This document shows positions 16,131 through 23,547 of a stretch of 55,892 nt of DNA, in pieces. The notes under the pieces were generated by a model. That model did no database searches and was not told where the DNA came from. It was given only the letters and a program-made list of their open reading frames with translations. The translations under genes were made by a program, and so were the position numbers. The DNA comes from Spirochaetales bacterium (lineage in GTDB: Bacteria > Spirochaetota > Spirochaetia > JAIPGG01). Each line of letters opens with the position of its first letter. Within the stretch, counting starts at the first letter, position 1. The stretch is from the NCBI GenBank assembly GCA_021736255.1, contig JAIPGG010000008.1, positions 1 to 55,892 of the forward strand, written 5' to 3'.

Positions 16131-17318
16131 ATGAATATTCTTCAATCATTGTCCGACATATGGGGTTCCACAGGAATCGTTAATTTCGAGTGGGGTCAGA
16201 TCGTCATGATCTTTGTCGGTCTGATTCTGATCTACCTGGGGATCAAGAAAAACTTCGAGCCTTTGCTGCTCGTAACCATCGGATTCGGCGGGATCCTGGC
16301 AAATATTCCCACCGCCGGTATTGCGGAACTGTCGACGCTGGTTCTCAATCCGGGGACCCAGGAAGTTGTTCACCAGTTCGGCGGATTTATCGGCCAGATC
16401 TACGGCTTTGGTATCGAAGGCGGGCTCTTTCCCCTGTTAATCTTCATGGGAGTAGGCGCCATGACCGATTTCGGCCCACTGATCGCCAACCCCAAGACCG
16501 CTATTCTCGGAGCTGCAGCACAATTCGGCATCTTCACCACACTTATCGGGGCCCTTGCTCTCACCAAGTACCTCGGTTTCGATTTCAGCCTTCCCGACGC
16601 AGCAGCAATCGGTATTATCGGCGGGGCCGACGGGCCCACATCGATCTTTCTGGCATCCAAGCTCTCTCCGCGGCTTTTGGGCGCCATCGCCGTAGCGGCC
16701 TATTCCTATATGGCTCTCGTTCCGGTCATCCAGCCGCCCATCATGAAACTCTTTACCAACGACAAGGAACGGGTCATCAAGATGGAGCAGCTTCGGCCGG
16801 TCTCCAAGCTCGAACGGATTATCTTTCCTTTGTCTGTTTTGGCCATCTGTATCCTTCTGCTCCCGAGTGCCACACCGCTTATCGGTGCGCTTATGTTCGG
16901 GAACCTGCTCAAGGAATCAGGGGTTACCGACCGTCTTGCCAAGGCCGCCCAGAATGAAATGATCAACATAGTGACCATTATGCTCGGTCTTGCGGTAGGC
17001 TCCAAGCTTTCGGCCGAACGTTTTCTCCAGGTAGAAACCTTGGGCATTTTGGTTCTGGGGCTTCTTGCTTTTGCCGTGGGCACCATGATGGGACTTCTCA
17101 TCGCCAAGCTGATGAACAGGCTTTCCAAGAAACCGATCAACCCGCTCATCGGGGCGGCAGGTGTTTCCGCTGTTCCAATGGCAGCCCGGGTTACCAATAA
17201 GGTTGGAAAGGATTACAACCCGAATAATTATTTGCTCATGCATGCCATGGGTCCGAACGTTGCAGGAGTCATTGGTTCTGCTGTGGCAGCAGGTATCCTG
17301 CTCTCCACACTCGGCTGA
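16131..17318 (+). CDS. oadB: Na+-translocating decarboxylase beta chain
   Basis: This 395-residue integral membrane protein has about nine to eleven hydrophobic segments. It carries the signatures of the beta subunit: [15 protein letters not shown], with the Asp implicated in Na+ and proton handling, and [18 protein letters not shown]. It decarboxylates carboxybiotin on OadA and pumps Na+ outwards. It starts 12 bp after the oadA stop with AGGA upstream. A strong Rho-independent terminator follows about 100 bp later, so the operon ends here. Confidence 0.95.
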   Translation: MNILQSLSDIWGSTGIVNFEWGQIVMIFVGLILIYLGIKKNFEPLLLVTIGFGGILANIPTAGIAELSTLVLNPGTQEVVHQFGGFIGQIYGFGIEGGLFPLLIFMGVGAMTDFGPLIANPKTAILGAAAQFGIFTTLIGALALTKYLGFDFSLPDAAAIGIIGGADGPTSIFLASKLSPRLLGAIAVAAYSYMALVPVIQPPIMKLFTNDKERVIKMEQLRPVSKLERIIFPLSVLAICILLLPSATPLIGALMFGNLLKESGVTDRLAKAAQNEMINIVTIMLGLAVGSKLSAERFLQVETLGILVLGLLAFAVGTMMGLLIAKLMNRLSKKPINPLIGAAGVSAVPMAARVTNKVGKDYNPNNYLLMHAMGPNVAGVIGSAVAAGILLSTLG

Positions 17319-17415
17319 TATTCAAAGGCGGGGGTTAGCTCTCGACTGCTGTTCTCCTGATAAATTGAACGCAGCGGTAGCCGTTTGCCCATGAGGCCGC
17401 ATTACATTTTACCAG

Positions 17416-17453
17416 AGGCCGCTCCGCCGTTTCGGCGAGAGCGGCCTTTTTTT
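17416..17453 (+). terminator. Rho-independent terminator of the oad operon
   Basis: AGGCCGCT (17416-17423) pairs with AGCGGCCT (17440-17447), with an inner CGCCG/CGGCG stem, a TTT loop and a T7 run at 17447-17453. Confidence 0.9.
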
Positions 17454-17501
17454 CTCGTCATCAGCCGGCAGCGGGGTCGCCGATTTGCACAAGAAAGCCG
17501 G

Positions 17502-18512
17502 TTACAAGGCCTCCAGCTGCCCCTCGGAGTTGAAGTCTGAAACACGAACAGCCGTCAATTCTTCTTCGGAAATGCCGAAACGCTCTTCAGTGAGTTCTTC
17601 GAGCCGCTCTACCAGACTCAGAGCATCGAGATGATACTCCTTCATCAGATACTCCCTGCTTGCCCCGTGAGCATAGGTATCGAACAGGCCAAGTTTGACC
17701 AGCCGTTTCCCGATTCCGTGTTCCGCCATGAGCTCCGCTACGGAGGTGCCCAATCCTCCCATCACATTATGGTTTTCCAATGTTACGACCCCGTATTTTG
17801 CGCGGGCACAACTCTCTACCACCTGTGGATCGGAGAATGGTTTGATCGTTGTTGCATGGAGGTGTTCGACAGAAAGGCCCCTCGATTCTAAGGCGGCTGC
17901 AGCACGCATAGCCTCTTCCGTACATATTCCCGAAGTGATCACCGTCACATCCGTCCCCTCCCGGATTCGGCGAACCTTATTCAGCTCCATCGGCTGATCG
18001 GATGGAAAAAGGCGGGGAATCTCTTTCCGTATCATCCGTACGTACACCGGACCATCGATCCCGTGGGCCGTATCCAGGACCGACTCTACATCGGTTGCAT
18101 CTCCGGTTTCCAGAATAGTCATATTCGGAAGCCCCCGCAGTACGGCAATGTCATCGATTGCCTGATGACTCACCCCTCCGGGAGTTGTTATACCGGGAAG
18201 AAAACCGAACATCCGGACCCGGAGATTGGGATAGGCAATCGACATCTCGATCTGATCGAGCGCTCTTCTGTACAAAAAAACGGCAAAGGTGTGAATAAAA
18301 GGACTGTAGCCCTCCCGCGCCATACCGCCTGCCCAGCTCATCATATTCTGCTCAGCCATCCCGAGCGAAAAAAACCGCCCGGGATAGGCATCCCGAAAGG
18401 CTCGAATCTCAGTGGACCCGGTCAAATCTCCGGAGAAGACAACAACTTCCGGTTTATCCTTCGCCCAGCGAACAAGATTGCGCTCATGCACCTGTCTGAG
18501 TAAATCCATCAT
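17502..18512 (-). CDS. Second transketolase-like C-terminal subunit
   Basis: This protein of about 336 residues has a pyrimidine-binding domain (VVVFSGDLTGS, FFSLGMAEQNMMSWAGGMA with the catalytic Glu, and the FLYRRALDQIE region). The C-terminal transketolase domain follows (GTDVTVITSGICTEEA, ENHNVMGGLGTSVAELM). It is clearly related to but distinct from the subunit at 8679. Start is one of two adjacent ATGs (18512 or 18509); the first overlaps the upstream stop. The open frame extends further 5' but inside the partner gene. With the partner it should form a TPP enzyme whose substrate may differ from standard transketolase. The gene converges on the oad terminator. Confidence 0.85.
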   Translation of the reverse strand: MMDLLRQVHERNLVRWAKDKPEVVVFSGDLTGSTEIRAFRDAYPGRFFSLGMAEQNMMSWAGGMAREGYSPFIHTFAVFLYRRALDQIEMSIAYPNLRVRMFGFLPGITTPGGVSHQAIDDIAVLRGLPNMTILETGDATDVESVLDTAHGIDGPVYVRMIRKEIPRLFPSDQPMELNKVRRIREGTDVTVITSGICTEEAMRAAAALESRGLSVEHLHATTIKPFSDPQVVESCARAKYGVVTLENHNVMGGLGTSVAELMAEHGIGKRLVKLGLFDTYAHGASREYLMKEYHLDALSLVERLEELTEERFGISEEELTAVRVSDFNSEGQLEAL

Positions 18513-19420
18513 TCCATCCCTTCCAGAAATCCGGCAAATTCCTGCCGTTCGGTCTCGTCTTTGAAACGCACAAAGTGCAAGTGCGGCTTTCGTTTTTGGA
18601 GCAGGGGTACGCCGCGGGCGGTGTCGGTATAGCATAAGATAAACAGAGGACGGTTTTCATGGTGAGTTCGAGAAGCATCTTCAAGGGCCTGCAGGTTGTG
18701 CCCGTCTACCGAGACAACCTTCGCTCCGAAACCCTCCAACCGGGAGGCGAGCGGTTCGATCCTCATAACCTCTTCGATAGCTCCGTCAACCTGCTGTCCA
18801 TTAACGTCCACAAACACAGCCACATTATCCAGTTCAAAGTTTACCAGCGCCTGCACCGCTTCATAGGTCTGCCCTTCTTCGAACTCCCCGTCCGACATGA
18901 AAACCCATACCTTTCCGCTTTCCTCTTTCAACCGCCGGGCCATAGCAATACCCCCGGCCTGACTCAAAGCCTGCCCGAAAGAACCCGTGGTAAGTTCCAT
19001 TCCGGGTGAATGCTCTCCCCCGATCATCTCTACAGAACTGCCGTCGGTATTGAACTGCTCAAGTCCTTCAGGTGCCATCCGGCCGGTCTCCACTAGAGCA
19101 GCGTAAACGGCTACCGCGTAATGGGCCGCAGAAAGAAGCAGCCGGTCAAGTTCAGGTTGGCGGGGCCCGTTATAATCAGCACCAAGGGGATGAAAGCCCG
19201 GACGCGGTACCCCGGGAAAGGGTCCGGGAACAGGATCACCGGTGCTCGGCCCTATATTCAGTATCCTCGAATAGAGAGCTGCAAGGATTTCGGCCGACGA
19301 GAGCGCCTGGCTGAGATAACAGCCGTTGCGCTTTATAGTAAGCTCCAACGCTCTCCGGCGGATTCCGTTCGCAACACTTTTGGCCTTCCGGATCCATGGG
19401 GTCTCGGTTTGGTTCGGCAT
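18509..19420 (-). CDS. Second transketolase-like N-terminal subunit, divergent motifs
   Basis: This 303-residue protein starts at ATG 19420 behind GGAGG, not at the longer upstream frame. It aligns by eye with transketolase N-halves (AAHYAVAVYAALVETG, HSPGMELTTGSFGQALSQAGG, DVNGQQVDG). However, key motifs are changed. The usual GHxGGS segment reads RNGCYLSQALSSAEI, and the TPP motif GDG is MSDGEFEEGQ. It could be a specialised TPP-dependent ketotransferase or a regulatory paralog. It has its own candidate promoter (TTGACC at 19468-19463, 17 bp, GATATT) just downstream of the pck terminator. Confidence 0.8.
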   Translation of the reverse strand: MPNQTETPWIRKAKSVANGIRRRALELTIKRNGCYLSQALSSAEILAALYSRILNIGPSTGDPVPGPFPGVPRPGFHPLGADYNGPRQPELDRLLLSAAHYAVAVYAALVETGRMAPEGLEQFNTDGSSVEMIGGEHSPGMELTTGSFGQALSQAGGIAMARRLKEESGKVWVFMSDGEFEEGQTYEAVQALVNFELDNVAVFVDVNGQQVDGAIEEVMRIEPLASRLEGFGAKVVSVDGHNLQALEDASRTHHENRPLFILCYTDTARGVPLLQKRKPHLHFVRFKDETERQEFAGFLEGME

Positions 19421-19439
19421 AGGCGGTTCCTCCGGTTCA

Positions 19440-19468
19440 AATATCCTTTTGTTTAGCAAAAAGGTCAA
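19440..19468 (-). promoter_or_regulatory. Putative promoter of the second transketolase pair
   Basis: On the minus strand TTGACC (19468-19463), a 17-bp spacer and GATATT (19445-19440) lie about 20 bp upstream of the start codon, which leaves a short leader with a GGAGG. Confidence 0.45.
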
Positions 19469-19521
19469 GTTTAAGGTTGGGTGGAGGGAGACCATGGAAG
19501 GAACTACTTCACTGGGCAATC

Positions 19522-19554
19522 AAAAGGCCGCCCCTTCTCTTGGAAGAGGCGGCC
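19522..19554 (-). terminator. Rho-independent terminator of pck
   Basis: On the minus strand GGCCGCC...GGCGGCC arms (19526-19532 with 19548-19554), extended by CTTC/GAAG, are followed by TTTT (19525-19522). It lies about 50 bp after the pck stop. Confidence 0.85.
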
Positions 19555-19605
19555 GTATTCAGACAACTACTGCTGCATCAAGGTCAGCCGGCTATTGACC
19601 GGGTC

Positions 19606-21576
19606 TCAGCCGGCGGCTTCCTCAAGCTGCTCCGGCGTGATAACGGAGCCGTATTCTTTCTTCAGTGCTGTAAGTTCTTTTTTCTGCTTATCGTAGACCT
19701 CGAAAAGCTTTGCAGGAAGGTTCTTCTCTTTACTGTAGGCTTCTTTCTGCATATCTATCCGGCCGATGATGTTGTCAACGTAGAAGGAGAACTGCATATC
19801 ATAGAGTTCCTTCGGGTATTCCTTGTTGATTTCGTTTTTGAACAGGGTTTTCAGATCCTCGTACTTGGGAATAAACCCGATTGGGGTTTCGATCGCTTCA
19901 ATATCATTGTTGCTTCTTCGTTCGAGCCATGCGAGCCATACCCGTACGTCTTTCTTTTCACCGAGAAGCCCACTCCCGCTTCCTCCGCGGGATTCATGGG
20001 TCAGAAAGTAATTCAAACCGGCGAGAATAGGTCGATCCTGCTCTTTGAACTTGGAGGAATTGAAAAAGACGAACTGAGATTCCATGTAGTCGGCAAGCGA
20101 ACCCGGGATAAAGGGTTCATTAGCCCAGGGCTGACGCCTCACGCCTTTTGCACCCACCTCGGTGGCTGTTGCTTTCGAAACGATAGAAGCACCGAGAACT
20201 ACACCCTCATCGGCATTCCTGGCAACCCATACCGGCGGCATAGTATCGCTGTCACGGCCGCTGTAAGTCAGAACCTTGACCGGAACACCGGCTGAGTCTT
20301 CAGCATCCTTCTCATTGTAATTCTCAATGCTCGTGTTATTCAGGGTGCACCGGGAATTGGGATGTGAAATGGGGATCTCTTTTCCATTGGCATCCTTCTT
20401 GCCTTCGTACCATTCCCCCTGGAAATTGCGTCCCTTCTTGGGATGTTCTTCTCCGTTTCCTTCCCAATGGGGAACCTTCTTGTCGTCGATCAAGACATTG
20501 GACCAGATCACCTCGGATCCTTCTTCGCGGAGCACCTTCATGAGGTACGGATCACCCTCGCGGTTTACATCCTTGACAATACCGAAGATACCCTTTTCCG
20601 GGTTTACCGCACGGAGTGTGCCGTCCTTTGCTATCCACAGCTGAGCCAAGTCGTCACCGATGAAGTCGGTACCTACCATGGCGGTTGTAGTTTTTCCGCA
20701 TCCTGAGGGAGCCGCCCCTGCAAAATAGGTAACCCGGCCGCCCGGACCTTGCTGACCGGTAATGAACATGTGCTCGGAGAGCATGTATTCCTTCTGATGG
20801 TAGGTGGCCATATCAACCGCAAAACGGTGATTTCCCTTTTTAAGCAGAAGGGTGTTACCGGCATAGGTACAGAGCATACTGTAGGTAGTCTGCCAACTCC
20901 GGTCCATAAATACCCGGGCATTCGGCAGATCCTCAGGACGATTCGGACCCTCACTATGGACGTTGGTAAAGAAATACCCGCGTCGCTCGACTTCTTTATC
21001 AAAATCTTTATACACGTTTCGGTACAGGATATTCGCACTGTGCATAACGTAGGTCGAGGTGGTGATCTCCAGAGCAGGAACAGAGGCCTCAGCTCCTGCC
21101 GGACCCCGGCTGAAAAACCCGACAAGAAGGGTCATTCCCTTCATCAGTCCGCCCATGGTTTTCTCGACGTAATCGTACCCTTCTTTGCGTGGAGTGGTCT
21201 TTGCCAGACTGCTCGTTGGTTCTCCTTCATTCACAATATAAAAGGTTCGATCGATAATCCGGGCTTGTTCTTCGGCCAAATCGAAATGAACGGTGTGATC
21301 CTTCATGGCCAGGGGTTCTTCCTCCCCCTTTTCGATAGCCATTTCTCGTACACGCTTCAGATCCTCGGGAGAGCCGGTGTTGACAAATACCGCGTCCGGC
21401 TTTCCAAGGGCAATTGCATTAGCAATCTTGAGGAGGGCTTCTTCATTCTCTACCCGGTCTAGTTTTTTCAAGTTTTCAGCATCAATGCTCTCCTTAAAGA
21501 GCTTTCTTGCTTCCTCGATGTTTTTTACACCCCCGATACCGCTGAGGATATCGGTTCCTTTCCTTAGCTCCAACAT
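19606..21576 (-). CDS. pckG: Phosphoenolpyruvate carboxykinase (GTP type)
   Basis: This 656-residue enzyme interconverts oxaloacetate and PEP with a nucleoside triphosphate. GTP-class features are the P-loop AAPSGCGKTTTAM with the reactive Cys, the second kinase motif FIGDDLAQLW followed by AVNPEKGIFGIV, and substrate-binding RRGYFFTNVHSEG. The P-loop and the following GIVKDVN differ from the common SACGKTNLAM and GVAPGTN, and the protein is 30-50 residues longer than usual, so it represents a divergent branch. ATG 21576 follows AAGGAG. It stands alone between its own promoter and terminator. Together with OadABG it places oxaloacetate at the centre of this organism's metabolism. Confidence 0.92.
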   Translation of the reverse strand: MLELRKGTDILSGIGGVKNIEEARKLFKESIDAENLKKLDRVENEEALLKIANAIALGKPDAVFVNTGSPEDLKRVREMAIEKGEEEPLAMKDHTVHFDLAEEQARIIDRTFYIVNEGEPTSSLAKTTPRKEGYDYVEKTMGGLMKGMTLLVGFFSRGPAGAEASVPALEITTSTYVMHSANILYRNVYKDFDKEVERRGYFFTNVHSEGPNRPEDLPNARVFMDRSWQTTYSMLCTYAGNTLLLKKGNHRFAVDMATYHQKEYMLSEHMFITGQQGPGGRVTYFAGAAPSGCGKTTTAMVGTDFIGDDLAQLWIAKDGTLRAVNPEKGIFGIVKDVNREGDPYLMKVLREEGSEVIWSNVLIDDKKVPHWEGNGEEHPKKGRNFQGEWYEGKKDANGKEIPISHPNSRCTLNNTSIENYNEKDAEDSAGVPVKVLTYSGRDSDTMPPVWVARNADEGVVLGASIVSKATATEVGAKGVRRQPWANEPFIPGSLADYMESQFVFFNSSKFKEQDRPILAGLNYFLTHESRGGSGSGLLGEKKDVRVWLAWLERRSNNDIEAIETPIGFIPKYEDLKTLFKNEINKEYPKELYDMQFSFYVDNIIGRIDMQKEAYSKEKNLPAKLFEVYDKQKKELTALKKEYGSVITPEQLEEAAG

Positions 21577-21652
21577 ATATACTCCTTATGTTATGTAGTT
21601 TGGAAAAGCGGAAAAAGCGAAACAAACGCTTTACCGAACCATACTTGTTACC

Positions 21653-21681
21653 ACTATAAGAATCAGGGCTTTTTTTTGCAA
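21653..21681 (-). promoter_or_regulatory. Promoter of pck
   Basis: On the minus strand TTGCAA (21681-21676), 17 bp and TATAGT (21658-21653), about 75 bp before the start codon. Hexamers, spacing and distance match the oad promoter. The spacers share a TCAGGGC heptamer (21663-21669 and 13457-13463 on the plus strand). Confidence 0.6.
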
Positions 21682-21706
21682 GATGAGAGTAAGCCTTACA
21701 TCCGCT

Positions 21707-23122
21707 TCACTCTTTTAAATGGCGGCTCAGAGTAGACTGGGATATTCCCAATAGCGAGGCTGCAACTGTCTGGTTGCCTGCACTCTTCTCGAGAGCGGCA
21801 TCCATTAAATACTTTTCGACCTCTACCAATGTCGGAAAATGTCCTTCAGGAAAGATTATTTTGAAGTCTTGCCCGTTCAATTCGTCGGTAGCCGGCGCCT
21901 CTTCCTGTTTTTCCCCTTTCCTGCGATGATTTTCAATATAATCACGAATATATTTTATGGAGAGGATTCCGCCGGTATGCCGGCTGACACTGTCTGAAAT
22001 AATTGCTTCCAGTTCACGCACATTTCCGGGGAAGTGGTAGGTTTCCAGCAGGGTGTAGAGTTCGGAAGGAACCGAGGGTTTCTTCTTGTTCATCGAAAAT
22101 GCTGCTTTTTCCAGGAAGTAATCGGTCAAAACCGGAATATCCTGTTTCCGTTTTCGCAATGGCGGAATATTGAGTTGATGGGCAATCAGTCTATAAAAAA
22201 GATCTTTCCGAAAAAGCCCCTCCCCCTGGAGTTTTCCAAGATCAGCATTTGTAGCCGCGATTACGCGGGCACCACTGTGTCTGGGCTCGTCTTCACCGAG
22301 AGCGTAATACTCTCCTTCCTGGAGAAGCCGCAGAAGTTTCACTTGAGAACCAAGCTGCATATCCCCGATTTCATCGAGAAACAAAGTCCCTTCCGAGGCT
22401 TTCTCGATAAGGCCCTGCCGTTCGGACTCCGCTCCGGTATACGCGCCCTTGCGGTGACCAAAAAGGGTATCGGAAAACATTGTATCATCGAGCCCGCTCA
22501 CGTTGACCGGCACAAAGGAACCGGATTTCTTCCCGGCATCATGAATTGCCCGGGCGAACAGTTCTTTTCCCGTTCCACTCTCTCCGGTAATAAGGATTGA
22601 ACGGGGACTATCGGCTATAGCCTCAATATATTGAAAAAGCGCCCGCATTTGATCATCTACCGTGATTATCGAAGAGAAGGCTTCCGGCTGTCTCAATTCC
22701 TGGTGTTGGAGCCTTCGGCCCAGGCTGGTTACCTCTTCTCGAAGCTCCCGTATCTCGATAGCCCGCTTGACAACCGAAAGCAGCCGGCTCTGTTCTACCG
22801 GCTTGGTCAGATAATCGAACGCCCCTTCTTTCATGCATGAGACGGCGGTGTCCACACTGCTCTCTCCGGTTATGACAATAACCGCAGTTTCAGGGTGCTC
22901 TTCTTTGATGATTGTCAAAAGTTCTGAACCGGTAACATGGGGCATATTTAAATCAAGCAAAACAACAGACGCCGGCTTCTCCGCCAAATGGTCCATGACC
23001 TTCCGGCTGTCCTGGATTAGATCGATATCTTCATAGCCGCCGCTCTCCAAAATGACTGAATAAAACTCAAGGGAAAGCTCATCATCATCAACAATGAGTA
23101 TAGTCGCTGGTTTCCGTTTCAT
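21707..23122 (-). CDS. NtrC-type sigma-54-dependent response regulator
   Basis: This 471-residue regulator has a receiver domain at residues 1-120 with the phospho-acceptor D57 (VVLLDLNMP). An AAA+ sigma-54 activator domain at about 145-375 has the Walker A motif GESGTGKELFARAIH, Walker B TLFLDEIGDM and the sigma-54 contact loop as GAYTGA instead of GAFTGA. A Fis-type helix-turn-helix lies at the C-terminus (NQTVAASLLGISQSTLSRHL). It should be phosphorylated by the kinase at 23522-25462, possibly through the CheY-like protein between them. It lies 53 bp after the CheY gene, with a hairpin directly in front of its ribosome site. Targets are unknown. Confidence 0.92.
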   Translation of the reverse strand: MKRKPATILIVDDDELSLEFYSVILESGGYEDIDLIQDSRKVMDHLAEKPASVVLLDLNMPHVTGSELLTIIKEEHPETAVIVITGESSVDTAVSCMKEGAFDYLTKPVEQSRLLSVVKRAIEIRELREEVTSLGRRLQHQELRQPEAFSSIITVDDQMRALFQYIEAIADSPRSILITGESGTGKELFARAIHDAGKKSGSFVPVNVSGLDDTMFSDTLFGHRKGAYTGAESERQGLIEKASEGTLFLDEIGDMQLGSQVKLLRLLQEGEYYALGEDEPRHSGARVIAATNADLGKLQGEGLFRKDLFYRLIAHQLNIPPLRKRKQDIPVLTDYFLEKAAFSMNKKKPSVPSELYTLLETYHFPGNVRELEAIISDSVSRHTGGILSIKYIRDYIENHRRKGEKQEEAPATDELNGQDFKIIFPEGHFPTLVEVEKYLMDAALEKSAGNQTVAASLLGISQSTLSRHLKE

Positions 23123-23130
23123 TACCTTAA

Positions 23131-23177
23131 GAATCGGCAGTATGTCTGCTGCTGTTTAATCTCCTCCCTGCCGATTC
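23131..23177 (-). other. Long-range RNA hairpin before the sigma-54 regulator's ribosome site
   Basis: GAATCGGCAG (23131-23140) and CTGCCGATTC (23168-23177) are exact 10-bp inverted repeats with a 27-nt loop. On the minus-strand transcript the structure begins at the CheY stop codon and ends nine bases before the next start codon, next to AAGG. No T-run follows, so a translational or stability role is more likely than termination. Confidence 0.5.
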
Positions 23178-23547
23178 ACCCCTCCTCCACGAGGGCATGG
23201 ACCGCATTCAGGAGCTCTTTTCTGTCCACCGGCTTTTCGAACGTAAAACGGGCTCCGAAACTTTTTGCCATAGGCAAATAACTCTCGGGCCCTGCTTTGC
23301 CGCCTCCGGAAACAGCTATTACCTTAACGTTTTTTTGTACAGAACGCATCTTCCGGAAGGTTTCGATGCCTTCTTGTTCGGGCATAATAATATCGAGAAT
23401 AACAACATCGTAGCTGTCCTTCTCGAAAATCTGCATTCCTTCGACACCGTCTTTTGCCGTATCGACTTCATAGCCGGCATCTTGAAGCATCAACTCGAAC
23501 ATCCTACGGACCTGTTCATCGTCATCGATTATTAATATTCTCGCCAT
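23176..23547 (-). CDS. CheY-like single-domain response regulator
   Basis: This 123-residue receiver domain has the acidic pocket DDD (residues 8-10), phospho-acceptor D52 (VVILDIIMP), a conserved Ser (VSGGGKAGP, at the switch position) and Lys in FEKPVD. There is no output domain. The ATG at 23547 gives the usual family N-terminus MARILIIDDDEQ; an open frame upstream lies inside the kinase gene. It overlaps the kinase 3' end by 26 bp. It may act as a phosphate shuttle or sink between the kinase and the NtrC-type regulator. Confidence 0.9.
   Translation of the reverse strand: MARILIIDDDEQVRRMFELMLQDAGYEVDTAKDGVEGMQIFEKDSYDVVILDIIMPEQEGIETFRKMRSVQKNVKVIAVSGGGKAGPESYLPMAKSFGARFTFEKPVDRKELLNAVHALVEEG

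Noticed and set aside
15432-16145. 237-codon minus-strand frame across the OadA linker and biotin domains
   Set aside because: It is a Leu-rich shadow of the CAG-rich coding strand with no plausible start or homology.
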